From JBBWZH01 sp035544115 (GTDB taxonomy: Bacteria > Actinomycetota > Actinomycetes > Mycobacteriales > CADCTP01), in assembly GCA_963714145.1 (NCBI GenBank), contig OY970235.1:4960001-5024000 (forward strand): a stretch of DNA of 64,000 nt, in the 5' to 3' direction. Position 1 is the stretch's first letter; every line of letters begins with the position of its first letter. Below the pieces are notes generated by a model. That model was not told the DNA's origin, did not search any database, and worked only from the letters and a program-made list of their open reading frames with translations. The position numbers and the translations under genes were made by a program. This document shows, piece after piece, positions 1 to 6,879 of the stretch.

Positions 1-614
1 ACGCCGGGCGGGGCGCCGGCCTCGGTCAGGATCGCGGCGATGGCCAGCGCGGTCAGCGGGGTGTCGCTGGCCGGCTTGAGCACCACCGCGCAGCCGGCGC
101 CGAGCGCCGGGCCGATCTTGCGGGTGGCCATCGCGGCCGGGAAGTTCCACGGGGTGACCAGCACGCAGACGCCGACCGGCTGGTGCAGCACCAGGATCCG
201 GTTGGCCCCGGCCGGCGCGGTCTGCAGCGAGCCGAGCGCGCGCACCGACTCCTCCGAGTACCAGCGGAAGAACTCGGCCGCGTAGGTGATCTCGCCGCGG
301 GCGTCCCGCAGCGCCTTGCCGTTCTCCAGCGAGATCAGCCGGGCCAGCGGCTCGGCCCGGTCGACCATCAGCTGCCAGGCCCGGCGCAGCACCTCGGCCC
401 GTTCCCGCGGTGCGGTGGCCGCCCAGGCCGGCAGCGCGTTGTGGGCCGCCTCGACCGCGGCCAGCCCGTCGGCCACGCCGCCGTCGGCGACGGTCGCGAC
501 CACCTCCTCGGTGGCCGGATCGGCCACCTCGAACGTGCCGCCGGCCTCGGCCGGCCGCCAGTCGGCGCCGATCCGCAGCTCGGTCGGGGCCAGGGCCAGT
601 GCTTCGTCACCCAT
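1..614 (-). CDS. Aldehyde dehydrogenase (NAD(P)+), N-terminal part; cut by window edge
   Basis: The visible 204 residues match the N-terminal cofactor-binding half of the aldehyde dehydrogenase superfamily, closest in feel to succinate-semialdehyde or aldehyde dehydrogenases. They include the stretch PVGVCVLVTPWNFP and the following GCAAVLKPASDTPL, which line the NAD(P) site. The catalytic Cys and Glu lie beyond the window, so activity cannot be judged. It is the last visible gene of a four-gene operon. Its ATG shares one base with the TAA of the E1 beta gene (TAATG), which suggests translational coupling. By context it would oxidise an aldehyde produced in the pathway of the upstream hydrolase and TPP enzyme; the substrate is unknown. 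Confidence 0.9.
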   Translation of the reverse strand, partial: MGDEALALAPTELRIGADWRPAEAGGTFEVADPATEEVVATVADGGVADGLAAVEAAHNALPAWAATAPRERAEVLRRAWQLMVDRAEPLARLISLENGKALRDARGEITYAAEFFRWYSEESVRALGSLQTAPAGANRILVLHQPVGVCVLVTPWNFPAAMATRKIGPALGAGCAVVLKPASDTPLTALAIAAILTEAGAPPG

Positions 615-1588
615 TAATCCAGTGCCTTCCGGACGGTCTCGACGATCCGCTGGACCGAGGGGATGGTCGCGTCCTCCAGCGCGTCGGCTGACGGCAGCGG
701 CACGTGCGGGCTGGTGATCCGGACCGGCGGACCGTCCAAATCGGACCACACCTCCTCGGCCACGATCGACACTACCTCGGCGCCCCAGCCGCAGAGCCGC
801 GGATTCTCCTCGACGGTCGCGACGAACCCGGTACGGGCCACCGCGTCCAGGATTGTCCGGGTGTCCAGCGGGACCAGCGAGCGGACGTCCACCACCGTGG
901 CCTCGATGCCGAGCTTGGCCAGTTCCTCGGCCGCGGCCAGCGCCTTCGGCACCATCGCGGCCAGCGCGACCAGGGTCGCGTCGGTGCCCTGCCTGCGGAC
1001 GACCGCCTTGCCCAGCTCGTCCACGATCTCGCCGTCGGGCACCTCGCCCCTGGTCGGGTAGAGGCCCTTGTGCTCGAAGAACATCACCGGGTCCTCGTCC
1101 CGGACGGCCGCGGCCAGCAGGCCGATCACGTCCGCCGGGGTGGACGGCGCGACGACCTTGAGGCCGGGCACCGCCATCGCCCAGTTCTCCACGCTCTGCG
1201 AGTGCTGCGCGCCGAACCGCAGCCCTCCCCCGTTCGCGGTGCGGATCACCAGTGGCAGCGTCACCTGGCCGTTGGTCATGTAGCGGGTCTTGGCGATCTC
1301 GTTGGCGACGATGTCCCAGCAGACGGCGAGGAAGTCGGAGAACATGATCTCGGCGATCGGCCGGATGCCGGTCATCGCCGCGCCCATCGCGGCACCGAGG
1401 ATGGCCTGTTCGCTGATCGGGGTGTCGGCCACCCGGACCGGGCCGAACTGCTTGAGCAGCCCGCCGGTCGCCTTGAACACGCCGCCGGCGGCGCCGACGT
1501 CCTCGCCGAGGAACACCACCCGCTCGTCCCGGGCCATCTCCTGGGCGATGCCGCGGCTGACCGCGTCCCGGTAGGTCAGTTGCGCCAT
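614..1588 (-). CDS. 2-oxoacid/acetoin dehydrogenase E1 component, beta subunit
   Basis: A 324-residue transketolase-like pyrimidine-binding protein of the PdhB/AcoB/BkdA2 type. The N-terminal block MAQLTYRDAVSRGIAQEM, the glutamate in VVFLGEDVG and the block ADTPISEQAILGAAMGAA are typical of E1 beta, and the C-terminal transketolase domain has the expected VVDVRSLVPLD strand. E1 beta forms an alpha2beta2 heterotetramer with E1 alpha and decarboxylates a 2-oxo acid or cleaves acetoin using thiamine diphosphate. The start at 1588 gives the normal family N-terminus; an in-frame extension to 2179 is a shadow of the E1 alpha gene. It overlaps E1 alpha by 13 nt. No E2 or E3 gene is in the window, so the acyl acceptor must be encoded to the left or elsewhere. 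Confidence 0.93.
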   Translation of the reverse strand: MAQLTYRDAVSRGIAQEMARDERVVFLGEDVGAAGGVFKATGGLLKQFGPVRVADTPISEQAILGAAMGAAMTGIRPIAEIMFSDFLAVCWDIVANEIAKTRYMTNGQVTLPLVIRTANGGGLRFGAQHSQSVENWAMAVPGLKVVAPSTPADVIGLLAAAVRDEDPVMFFEHKGLYPTRGEVPDGEIVDELGKAVVRRQGTDATLVALAAMVPKALAAAEELAKLGIEATVVDVRSLVPLDTRTILDAVARTGFVATVEENPRLCGWGAEVVSIVAEEVWSDLDGPPVRITSPHVPLPSADALEDATIPSVQRIVETVRKALD

Positions 1589-2607
1589 GTCGAGCTCCCG
1601 TCCGCCCACACGTCCTGGGGAATCACCGAGATGTCCGGCGGTTCGGCCTGTTTCGCGGCCTCGGTCGCCGCGTCCAGCTCGCGCAGCACGTCCACGTCGA
1701 TCTGCTTGAGCACGGTCTCGTCCACGCCGGTCGCGGTCAGGTGCGCGGCGAACGTGTCGATCGGGTCGCGGGCCAGCCAGGCCTGGATCTCCGCGTCGGC
1801 CCGGTAGCTGCCCGGGTCGGCCCGGGAATGGCCGCCGTGCCGGTAGGTCAGCGCCTCGATCAGGCTCGGTCCACCGCCCGCTCTGGCCCGGTCGACGGCC
1901 TCGCTGGCGGCGGCGTGCACGGCGAGCACGTCGTTGCCGTCCACCACGATCGGCGGCAGCCCGTACGCGCTGGCCCGGTCGGCGGCCGGGCGGGGCACCG
2001 CGGTCACGTCGCCGATCGCGGTGTACTCCATCCACTGGTTGTTCTCGCAGACGAACACCACCGGCAGCTGCCAGCGCGCGGCCAGGTTCAGCGCCTCGTG
2101 GAAGGCGCCGATGTTCGTGGTGCCGTCGCCGAAGAAGCAGGCGGCCACCTGGTCGGTGCCGCGCAGCTTCGCCGACCACGCCGCGCCGTTGGCGATCGTG
2201 AGGTGCGCGCCGACGATCGCGTACGAGCCCATCATCCCGTGCTCGACGCTGGTCAGGTGCATCGAGCCGCCCTTGCCGGCCATCAGGCCGGTGCGCCGGC
2301 CGAGCAGCTCGGCCATCACCGGCTCCATCGGCACGCCGCGGGCCAGCGTGTGCGCGTGGCCGCGGTAGGTGGCGAAGGTCCAGTCGTCGCCGCGCAGGGT
2401 CGCGCCGACGCCGGCCGCGATGGCCTCCTGGCCGAGGCTGAGGTGGCTGGTGCCCTTCACCAGGCTCTGCATGAACAGGTCGTACGCGCGCTTCTCGAAC
2501 CGACGCATCCGCAGCATCGCGGTGTAGAGCGCCAGCCCGCGCTCGGTGTCCACTGTGGACTCGAAGGCCGGGGTGGCGGGCAGGCCCAGCTCAGTAGGGG
2601 TTGGCAA
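1576..2607 (-). CDS. 2-oxoacid/acetoin dehydrogenase E1 component, alpha subunit
   Basis: A 343-residue thiamine diphosphate-dependent E1 alpha subunit (PdhA/AcoA type). The TPP-Mg motif runs from GDGTTNIGAFHE (about residues 160-171) to the ENN at 188-190. The block HLSLGQEAIAAGVGATL (about 55-71) and the RHGGHSRADPGSYR phosphorylation-loop-like segment near the C-terminus are family hallmarks. It pairs with the E1 beta encoded directly downstream and overlaps it by 13 nt; its own start lies inside the 3' end of the M24 hydrolase gene. The single short E1 alpha plus separate E1 beta resembles acetoin and branched-chain 2-oxoacid systems more than the large fused AceE of actinobacterial pyruvate dehydrogenase. 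The substrate is inferred only from context. Confidence 0.93.
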   Translation of the reverse strand: MPTPTELGLPATPAFESTVDTERGLALYTAMLRMRRFEKRAYDLFMQSLVKGTSHLSLGQEAIAAGVGATLRGDDWTFATYRGHAHTLARGVPMEPVMAELLGRRTGLMAGKGGSMHLTSVEHGMMGSYAIVGAHLTIANGAAWSAKLRGTDQVAACFFGDGTTNIGAFHEALNLAARWQLPVVFVCENNQWMEYTAIGDVTAVPRPAADRASAYGLPPIVVDGNDVLAVHAAASEAVDRARAGGGPSLIEALTYRHGGHSRADPGSYRADAEIQAWLARDPIDTFAAHLTATGVDETVLKQIDVDVLRELDAATEAAKQAEPPDISVIPQDVWADGSSTWRN

Positions 2608-3838
2608 CGAACAGCTCCTCTGCTGGGAAGAGAGTGATGACCCGCGGGCCGTCGGCGGTCACGACGACCTCCTCCTCGATCCGGGCGGCCGAGTAGCCGT
2701 CGGTGGCCGGGCAGAACGTCTCCAGCGCGAACACCATGCCCTCCTGCAGCTCGACCGGGTTCGCCAGCGAGTTGAGCCGGCTGATGATCGGCCGCTCGTG
2801 CAGGGCCAGGCCGAGGCCGTGTCCAAATTGGAGCCCGAACGCGGCCATCTCGTCGGGGAAGCCGAACTCGGTCGCCGCCGGCCAGAGCCGGGCCACCTGG
2901 TCGGTGGTCACCCCGGGCTTCACCAGCTCGATCGCGGCGTCGATCCATTCCCGGGCCCTGGTGTAGGCGTCCCGTTGGGCGGGCGTCGAGCGGCCCACCG
3001 CGAACGTGCGGTAGTAGCAGGTCCGGTAGCCGTTGAAGGCCTGGATGATGTCGAAGTAGACCTGGTCACCGGGCCGGATGATGCGGTCGGTGAAGTTGTG
3101 CGGGTGCGGGCTGCAGCGCTCGCCGGAGACCGCGTTGATCGCCTCCACGTCGTCGGATCCCAGCTCGTACAGGCGCTTGTTCGCCAGCGCCACGACCTCG
3201 TTCTCCCGGATGCCCGGTTTGAGAGCGTCCACAATGGATTGGTACGTGCCGTCCACCATGGCCGCGGCGGTGGCGAGCAGGGAGATCTCGTCCGGCGACT
3301 TGATCTGCCGGGCGTCCAGCATCATCTGTTGGCCGTCCCGGATGTCGAGCCCGGCGGCCTGCAGCGCGAACAGCATCGGCGGCTCGACGATGTCGATGCC
3401 GATCGGCTGGTCGGCCACCCCGGCGTCGCGCAGCAGGCCGGCGATCTCGGTCGCGGCGCGCTCGAACAGGCCGGCGTCCGGGGCGACCGAGCCGCGCAGG
3501 CCGAGCATGCCGGCCCGGGAGTTCTCCGGCCGCAGCCACGGCGCGTGCAACTGGTGGTGCCGGGCAGCGGAGCCGAAATCCCAGACCACCGGCTCGGCGC
3601 CGCGGGCCAGCAGCGCGTACCGGGCCATCTTGTCCCGGACCCACTCGCCGATCATCGTGGCGGTGACGTACCGGATGTTGTTGTTGTCGAAGAGCAGCAC
3701 CGCACCGAGCTCGGACCGGTCGAGCGCCGCCCGGGCCCGGCCGAGCCGGTAGGCCCGGAGCCGGCCGAAGTCGACCCGCTCCTCGAAGTCGACGGCGGTG
3801 CGACCCGGGGTCGGCACCAGCGGGCCAGCGGACGTCAT
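2591..3838 (-). CDS. M24-family (creatinase/prolidase-fold) hydrolase with one substituted metal ligand
   Basis: A 415-residue protein with an N-terminal creatinase-like domain and a C-terminal 'pita-bread' domain. Of the five usual metal ligands, Asp is present at residue 263 (YFDIIQAF), His in FGHGLGLALHE, and Glu in EGMVFALE and in ARIEEEV. The second Asp, expected 11 residues after the first, is Cys274 (GYRTCYYRTF). Members of this fold include aminopeptidase P, prolidase, creatinase, ectoine hydrolase (DoeA/EutD) and the DMSP lyase DddP, so peptidase activity is not assured. The start at 3838 has GAGGAGG six bases upstream; an in-frame GTG/ATG extension to 3925 overlaps the promoter and is rejected. 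First gene of the LacI-controlled operon with E1 alpha/beta and aldehyde dehydrogenase. Confidence 0.88.
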   Translation of the reverse strand: MTSAGPLVPTPGRTAVDFEERVDFGRLRAYRLGRARAALDRSELGAVLLFDNNNIRYVTATMIGEWVRDKMARYALLARGAEPVVWDFGSAARHHQLHAPWLRPENSRAGMLGLRGSVAPDAGLFERAATEIAGLLRDAGVADQPIGIDIVEPPMLFALQAAGLDIRDGQQMMLDARQIKSPDEISLLATAAAMVDGTYQSIVDALKPGIRENEVVALANKRLYELGSDDVEAINAVSGERCSPHPHNFTDRIIRPGDQVYFDIIQAFNGYRTCYYRTFAVGRSTPAQRDAYTRAREWIDAAIELVKPGVTTDQVARLWPAATEFGFPDEMAAFGLQFGHGLGLALHERPIISRLNSLANPVELQEGMVFALETFCPATDGYSAARIEEEVVVTADGPRVITLFPAEELFVANPY

Positions 3839-3893
3839 CGCGCCTCCTCGGCATCGGGAGACCTGCGGGGCGGCCCGTCGAATCAGGCGATCG

Positions 3894-3908
3894 TGCAATC
3901 GATTGTCA
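3894..3908. promoter_or_regulatory. LacI-type operator O1
   Basis: The perfect palindrome CAATCGATTG (3896-3905), within TGCAATCGATTGTCA, has the CG centre typical of LacI/GalR operators. It lies about 10-23 nt downstream of the predicted start of the M24 operon, where bound repressor would block transcription. A second copy is at 3982-3996. Confidence 0.65.
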
Positions 3909-3923
3909 GGCGCCGTTCCGGCC

Positions 3924-3953
3924 ATCCTGTCTCTGGTTTCAGCAGCATGTCAA
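3924..3953 (-). promoter_or_regulatory. Promoter of the M24-E1-ALDH operon (TTGACA-N18-CAGGAT)
   Basis: On the minus strand, TTGACA (3953-3948) is followed after 18 nt by CAGGAT (3929-3924), one base from the actinomycete TAGGAT -10. Transcription should begin near 3917, leaving about an 80-nt leader before the M24 start. The operator-like palindrome at 3894-3908 lies just downstream of the predicted start. Confidence 0.65.
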
Positions 3954-3981
3954 GGACGGGTAGCGGTGCTCGTGGTCACTG

Positions 3982-3996
3982 TGCGATCGATTGCCA
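3982..3996. promoter_or_regulatory. LacI-type operator O2
   Basis: TGCGATCGATTGCCA, one mismatch per half-site from symmetry, repeats the core of O1 88 bp away. It sits immediately upstream of the regulator's predicted -10 (TAGACT, 4004-4009). Two copies flanking both promoters fit autoregulation plus repression of the divergent operon, possibly with looping. Confidence 0.6.
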
Positions 3997-4015
3997 ACTG
4001 ACCTAGACTCCCGGC

Positions 4016-5095
4016 GTGGCCGAGCCCGTCACGCTGGCGGACGTCGCCCGGCGCGCCCAGGTGCACCCGGCGACGGCGTCCCGCGCGCTCGACCCCAGGC
4101 AGCAGGGGCGCCTCTCCGGGCCGACCGTGGAGCGGGTCGTGGTGGCCGCCCGGGAGCTCGGCTACGCGCCGAACGCGGTCGCCCGGGCGCTGCGCACCAG
4201 CCGCACGCACACCGTCGGCATCCTGCTGCCCGACCTGACCAACCCGATCTTCCCGCCGCTGATCCGCGGCATCGAGGACGTACTGGCCGAACAGGGCTAC
4301 ACCGCGCTGATCGCCAACACCGACGGCGACCCCGGCAAGGAACGCACCGCCACCGCCGCCCTGCGCGCCCGCCAGGTGGACGGCTTCCTGATGCTCACCG
4401 CGTGGGCGACCGACCCGACCGTGGCCGGGCTGTGCGCCGACGGCGTACCGCTGGTGCTCGCCAACCGCACCACCCGGGACGCGGCCACCGCGGTACCGGT
4501 GGTGCTGCCCGACGACCGGGACGGCATCGGGCAGGCGCTGGAGCACCTGCACCGGCTGCGGCACCGGGCGATCGCGCACCTCGCCGGCCCGGCCACGGTC
4601 TCCTCCGGACTGGACCGGGCCGCCGCGTTCCGCGACCGCGCCGCCGCCCTCGGCCTGTCCGAAGTGGACACACCGGTGCTGGGGTGTGCCGCGTTCTCGA
4701 TCGAGGCCGGCGAGCGGGCGATGCGCACGGTGCTGCGCGACAACCCGTCCGTCACCGCCGTGGTGGCCGCGAACGACCTGATCGCCGTCGGCGCTCTCGA
4801 CGCGATCGCCCAGTTCGGCCTGCGCTGCCCGCGCGACATCTCGGTCGTCGGCTACAACGACATGCCGCTGGCCGGCAGACTCCAGCCGGCGCTGACCACC
4901 GTCCGGGTCGACTTCAACCAGATGGGCCGGCTCGCCGCCCGCCTCCTCCTCACCCGGCTCGGCGGCACCCCGGCCACCGCGGCCACCCCCGGCACCGTCC
5001 TGCCGGTCACCCTGACCGTCCGCGAGTCCACCGCCCCCCGCCCCCGCCGGTCCCGCCCCGATCCCGGGCGGTCGACCACCCCGCCAGCCGGGTAG
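4016..5095 (+). CDS. LacI-family transcriptional regulator
   Basis: A 359-residue LacI/GalR repressor. The N-terminal HTH and hinge helix run VTLADVARRAQVHPATASRALDP to about residue 60, followed by a periplasmic-binding-protein-like sensor domain with the usual VGILLPDLTNPIFPPLIRGIE and the C-terminal ISVVGYNDMPLA. The GTG start lies six bases after a TAGACT -10 (4004-4009) and lacks a Shine-Dalgarno, which suggests a leaderless transcript. It is divergent from the M24/E1/ALDH operon and is very probably its local repressor, acting at the two ATCGATT-centred operators in the 177-bp spacer. The ligand is unknown. The last 20 residues are Pro/Arg-rich and non-conserved. Confidence 0.93.
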   Translation: MAEPVTLADVARRAQVHPATASRALDPRQQGRLSGPTVERVVVAARELGYAPNAVARALRTSRTHTVGILLPDLTNPIFPPLIRGIEDVLAEQGYTALIANTDGDPGKERTATAALRARQVDGFLMLTAWATDPTVAGLCADGVPLVLANRTTRDAATAVPVVLPDDRDGIGQALEHLHRLRHRAIAHLAGPATVSSGLDRAAAFRDRAAALGLSEVDTPVLGCAAFSIEAGERAMRTVLRDNPSVTAVVAANDLIAVGALDAIAQFGLRCPRDISVVGYNDMPLAGRLQPALTTVRVDFNQMGRLAARLLLTRLGGTPATAATPGTVLPVTLTVRESTAPRPRRSRPDPGRSTTPPAG

Positions 5096-5157
5096 CCGGT
5101 TCAGCGCGCCGCGGTGCGGGCGGCGCCGGCGCGACTCAGCCAGCCGGGCGCGACACG

Positions 5158-6330
5158 TCAGCGGGGCCGGCGGGCGTTGAGCCGGGCGGCCTGGCGGGTC
5201 AGGTGGTCGCGCTCGGCGAGGTTGGGGGCCTTGTGCGCCGCCTCGGCGTACAGCCGGGCCGCTGTCGCCAGGTCGCCGTCGCGCTCGTGCAGGTAGGCCG
5301 CCACCGCCGTATGGCGGGGCAGTGCGTCGTCCAGCGCCGCGAGCGCCGCCAGCCCGGCGCGCGGTCCGTCGGCCTGGCCGACGGCCACCGCGCGGTTGAG
5401 CCGGACGACCGGGCTGTCGGTCAAGCGCGCGAGCTCGTCGTACCACTCGACGATCTGCACCCAGTCGGTCTCCTCGGCGGTGGGCGCGTCCGCGTGCAGG
5501 GCCGCGATGGCGGCCTGGGCCTGGAACTCGCCCAGCCGGTCGCGGGCCAGCGCCGCCTGCAGGGTCTCGACGCCCGCGGCGATCATTTCCGTGTCCCACC
5601 GGCCGCGGTCCTGCTCGGCGAGCGGCACCAGGCTGCCGTCGGGCCCGGTCCGGGTGGCGCGCCGGGCGTGGTGCAGCAGCATGAGCGCGAGCAGCCCCGC
5701 CACCTCGCTGTAGCCGATGTGCCGGGGGTCCATCGCGGCCGCGAGCTGCCGGGTGAGCCGGATGGCCTCGGCGGCGAGGTCGACGTCGCCGGAGTAACCC
5801 TCGTTGAAGACCAGGTAGAGGACGCGCAGCATGGTGGCGACGTCGCCGGGCTGGTCGAACCGCACGCCGGAGACGGTGCGCTTGGCCCGGCTGATCCGCT
5901 GCGCCATGGTCGCCTCGGGCACCAGGTAGGCCTGGGCGATCTGGCGGGTGGTCAGCCCGCCGACGGCGCGCAGCGTGAGCGCGACCGCGGACGACGGCGT
6001 CAGCGACGGGTGGGCGCACAGGAAGTAGAGCAGCAGCGTGTCGTCCACCACGGGCGTGGGCCCGGGCGCTGGCTCCTCGTCGACGAGGTCCTCACGCCGG
6101 CGGCGGGCGGCGTCGGCCCGGGTCGCGTCCAGGAACCGGCGCCAGGCCATGGTGACCAGCCAGCCCTTCGGGTCCCGCGGCTGGTCCGCCGGCCAGACCC
6201 GGAGCGCCTCCACCAGCGCGTCCTGCACGGCGTCCTCGGCCGCCGCGAAGTTGGCTCCGCGGCGGACGAGGATCGCGAGCACGCTCGGCGTGAGGCTGCG
6301 GAGCAGGACCTCATTCACCGCAGCGGTCAC
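5158..6330 (-). CDS. ECF RNA polymerase sigma factor, ECF42-type with C-terminal TPR-like extension
   Basis: A 390-residue sigma factor of the long ECF group (COG4941, ECF42/DUF6596). Sigma region 2 is at about residues 10-75 (AAEDAVQDALVEALRVW, DPKGWLVTMAWRRFLD). Region 4 is at about 105-155 (TLRAVGGLTTRQIAQAYLVPEATMAQRISRAKR). A C-terminal 200-residue helical extension follows (LYLVFNEGYSG to RLNRAVAVGQADGP to HTAVAAYLHERDGDLATAARLYAEAA), which in ECF42 proteins is needed for activity. There is no anti-sigma gene; instead the preceding gene encodes a DGPF/YCII protein and overlaps it by 4 nt (ATGA), the standard ECF42 arrangement. How the sigma factor is controlled is not evident from sequence. 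Confidence 0.93.
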   Translation of the reverse strand: MTAAVNEVLLRSLTPSVLAILVRRGANFAAAEDAVQDALVEALRVWPADQPRDPKGWLVTMAWRRFLDATRADAARRRREDLVDEEPAPGPTPVVDDTLLLYFLCAHPSLTPSSAVALTLRAVGGLTTRQIAQAYLVPEATMAQRISRAKRTVSGVRFDQPGDVATMLRVLYLVFNEGYSGDVDLAAEAIRLTRQLAAAMDPRHIGYSEVAGLLALMLLHHARRATRTGPDGSLVPLAEQDRGRWDTEMIAAGVETLQAALARDRLGEFQAQAAIAALHADAPTAEETDWVQIVEWYDELARLTDSPVVRLNRAVAVGQADGPRAGLAALAALDDALPRHTAVAAYLHERDGDLATAARLYAEAAHKAPNLAERDHLTRQAARLNARRPR

Positions 6331-6734
6331 TCCGTGATGGTGGGCGGCTCAGTCAGGAACGGGCGCAGCTCGAGCCACTCGTGGATCGGCTTCCCGCCCG
6401 CACCAGGGGCGGCCGACAGGTCCCCGGCCAGCTCGACGGCACGCTCGTAGCTGTCGACGTCGATCACCATCCAGCCGGCGATGAGGTCCTTGGTCTCGGC
6501 GAACGGGCCGTCGGTGATCGGCGGGCGCCCCTCGCCGTCGTACCGGACGAACGTCCCCTCGGCGGCGAGCGCCTGACCGTCGACGAACTCGCCGGTCCCC
6601 TCCAGCCGGGCCGCGAAGTCGTTCATGTACTGGATGTGCGCCGAGATCTCGTCGGTCGTCCACTGGTCCATGGGCACGTCGTTGACCGCGGCCGGAGCGC
6701 CGCGGTAGTGCTTCAGCAGCAGGTACTTGGCCAT
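6327..6734 (-). CDS. DGPF (YCII-related) domain protein, partner of the ECF42 sigma factor
   Basis: A 135-residue YCII-like ferredoxin-fold protein. The eponymous motif is visible as ITDGPFAETKDLIAGWMVIDVDSYERAVELA at about residues 73-103, and the N-terminus MAKYLLLKHYRG is the first beta strand. The start at 6734 has GAGGAG eight bases upstream; a longer reading to 6779 lacks support. DGPF proteins are nearly always encoded beside ECF42 sigma factors in actinobacteria and are probably among their targets, but their biochemical function is not established. The last four bases overlap the sigma factor start, so the two are co-translated. Confidence 0.93.
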   Translation of the reverse strand: MAKYLLLKHYRGAPAAVNDVPMDQWTTDEISAHIQYMNDFAARLEGTGEFVDGQALAAEGTFVRYDGEGRPPITDGPFAETKDLIAGWMVIDVDSYERAVELAGDLSAAPGAGGKPIHEWLELRPFLTEPPTITE

Positions 6735-6879
6735 CGTGTTCTCCTCGGTGCTGATGCGACCCATCTTGGTCACGCTCACCGCTGGGACGGAGCCGGTCGC
6801 CGGTTCTCGACATCGCCGTCCAAGAATCTTGCGCTGGAAGGTGCGCCCGGCTGGCGGCCGCCGGCCCGGCGGCCCCGGC

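Noticed and set aside
3991..3996. TTGCCA as a -35 for the lacI gene at 4016
   Set aside because: Only seven bases from the TAGACT -10, so spacing is wrong; it belongs to the operator.
3950..6019. Long minus-strand frame over the lacI and ECF genes
   Set aside because: Arg/Pro/Gly-rich shadow of two clear genes.
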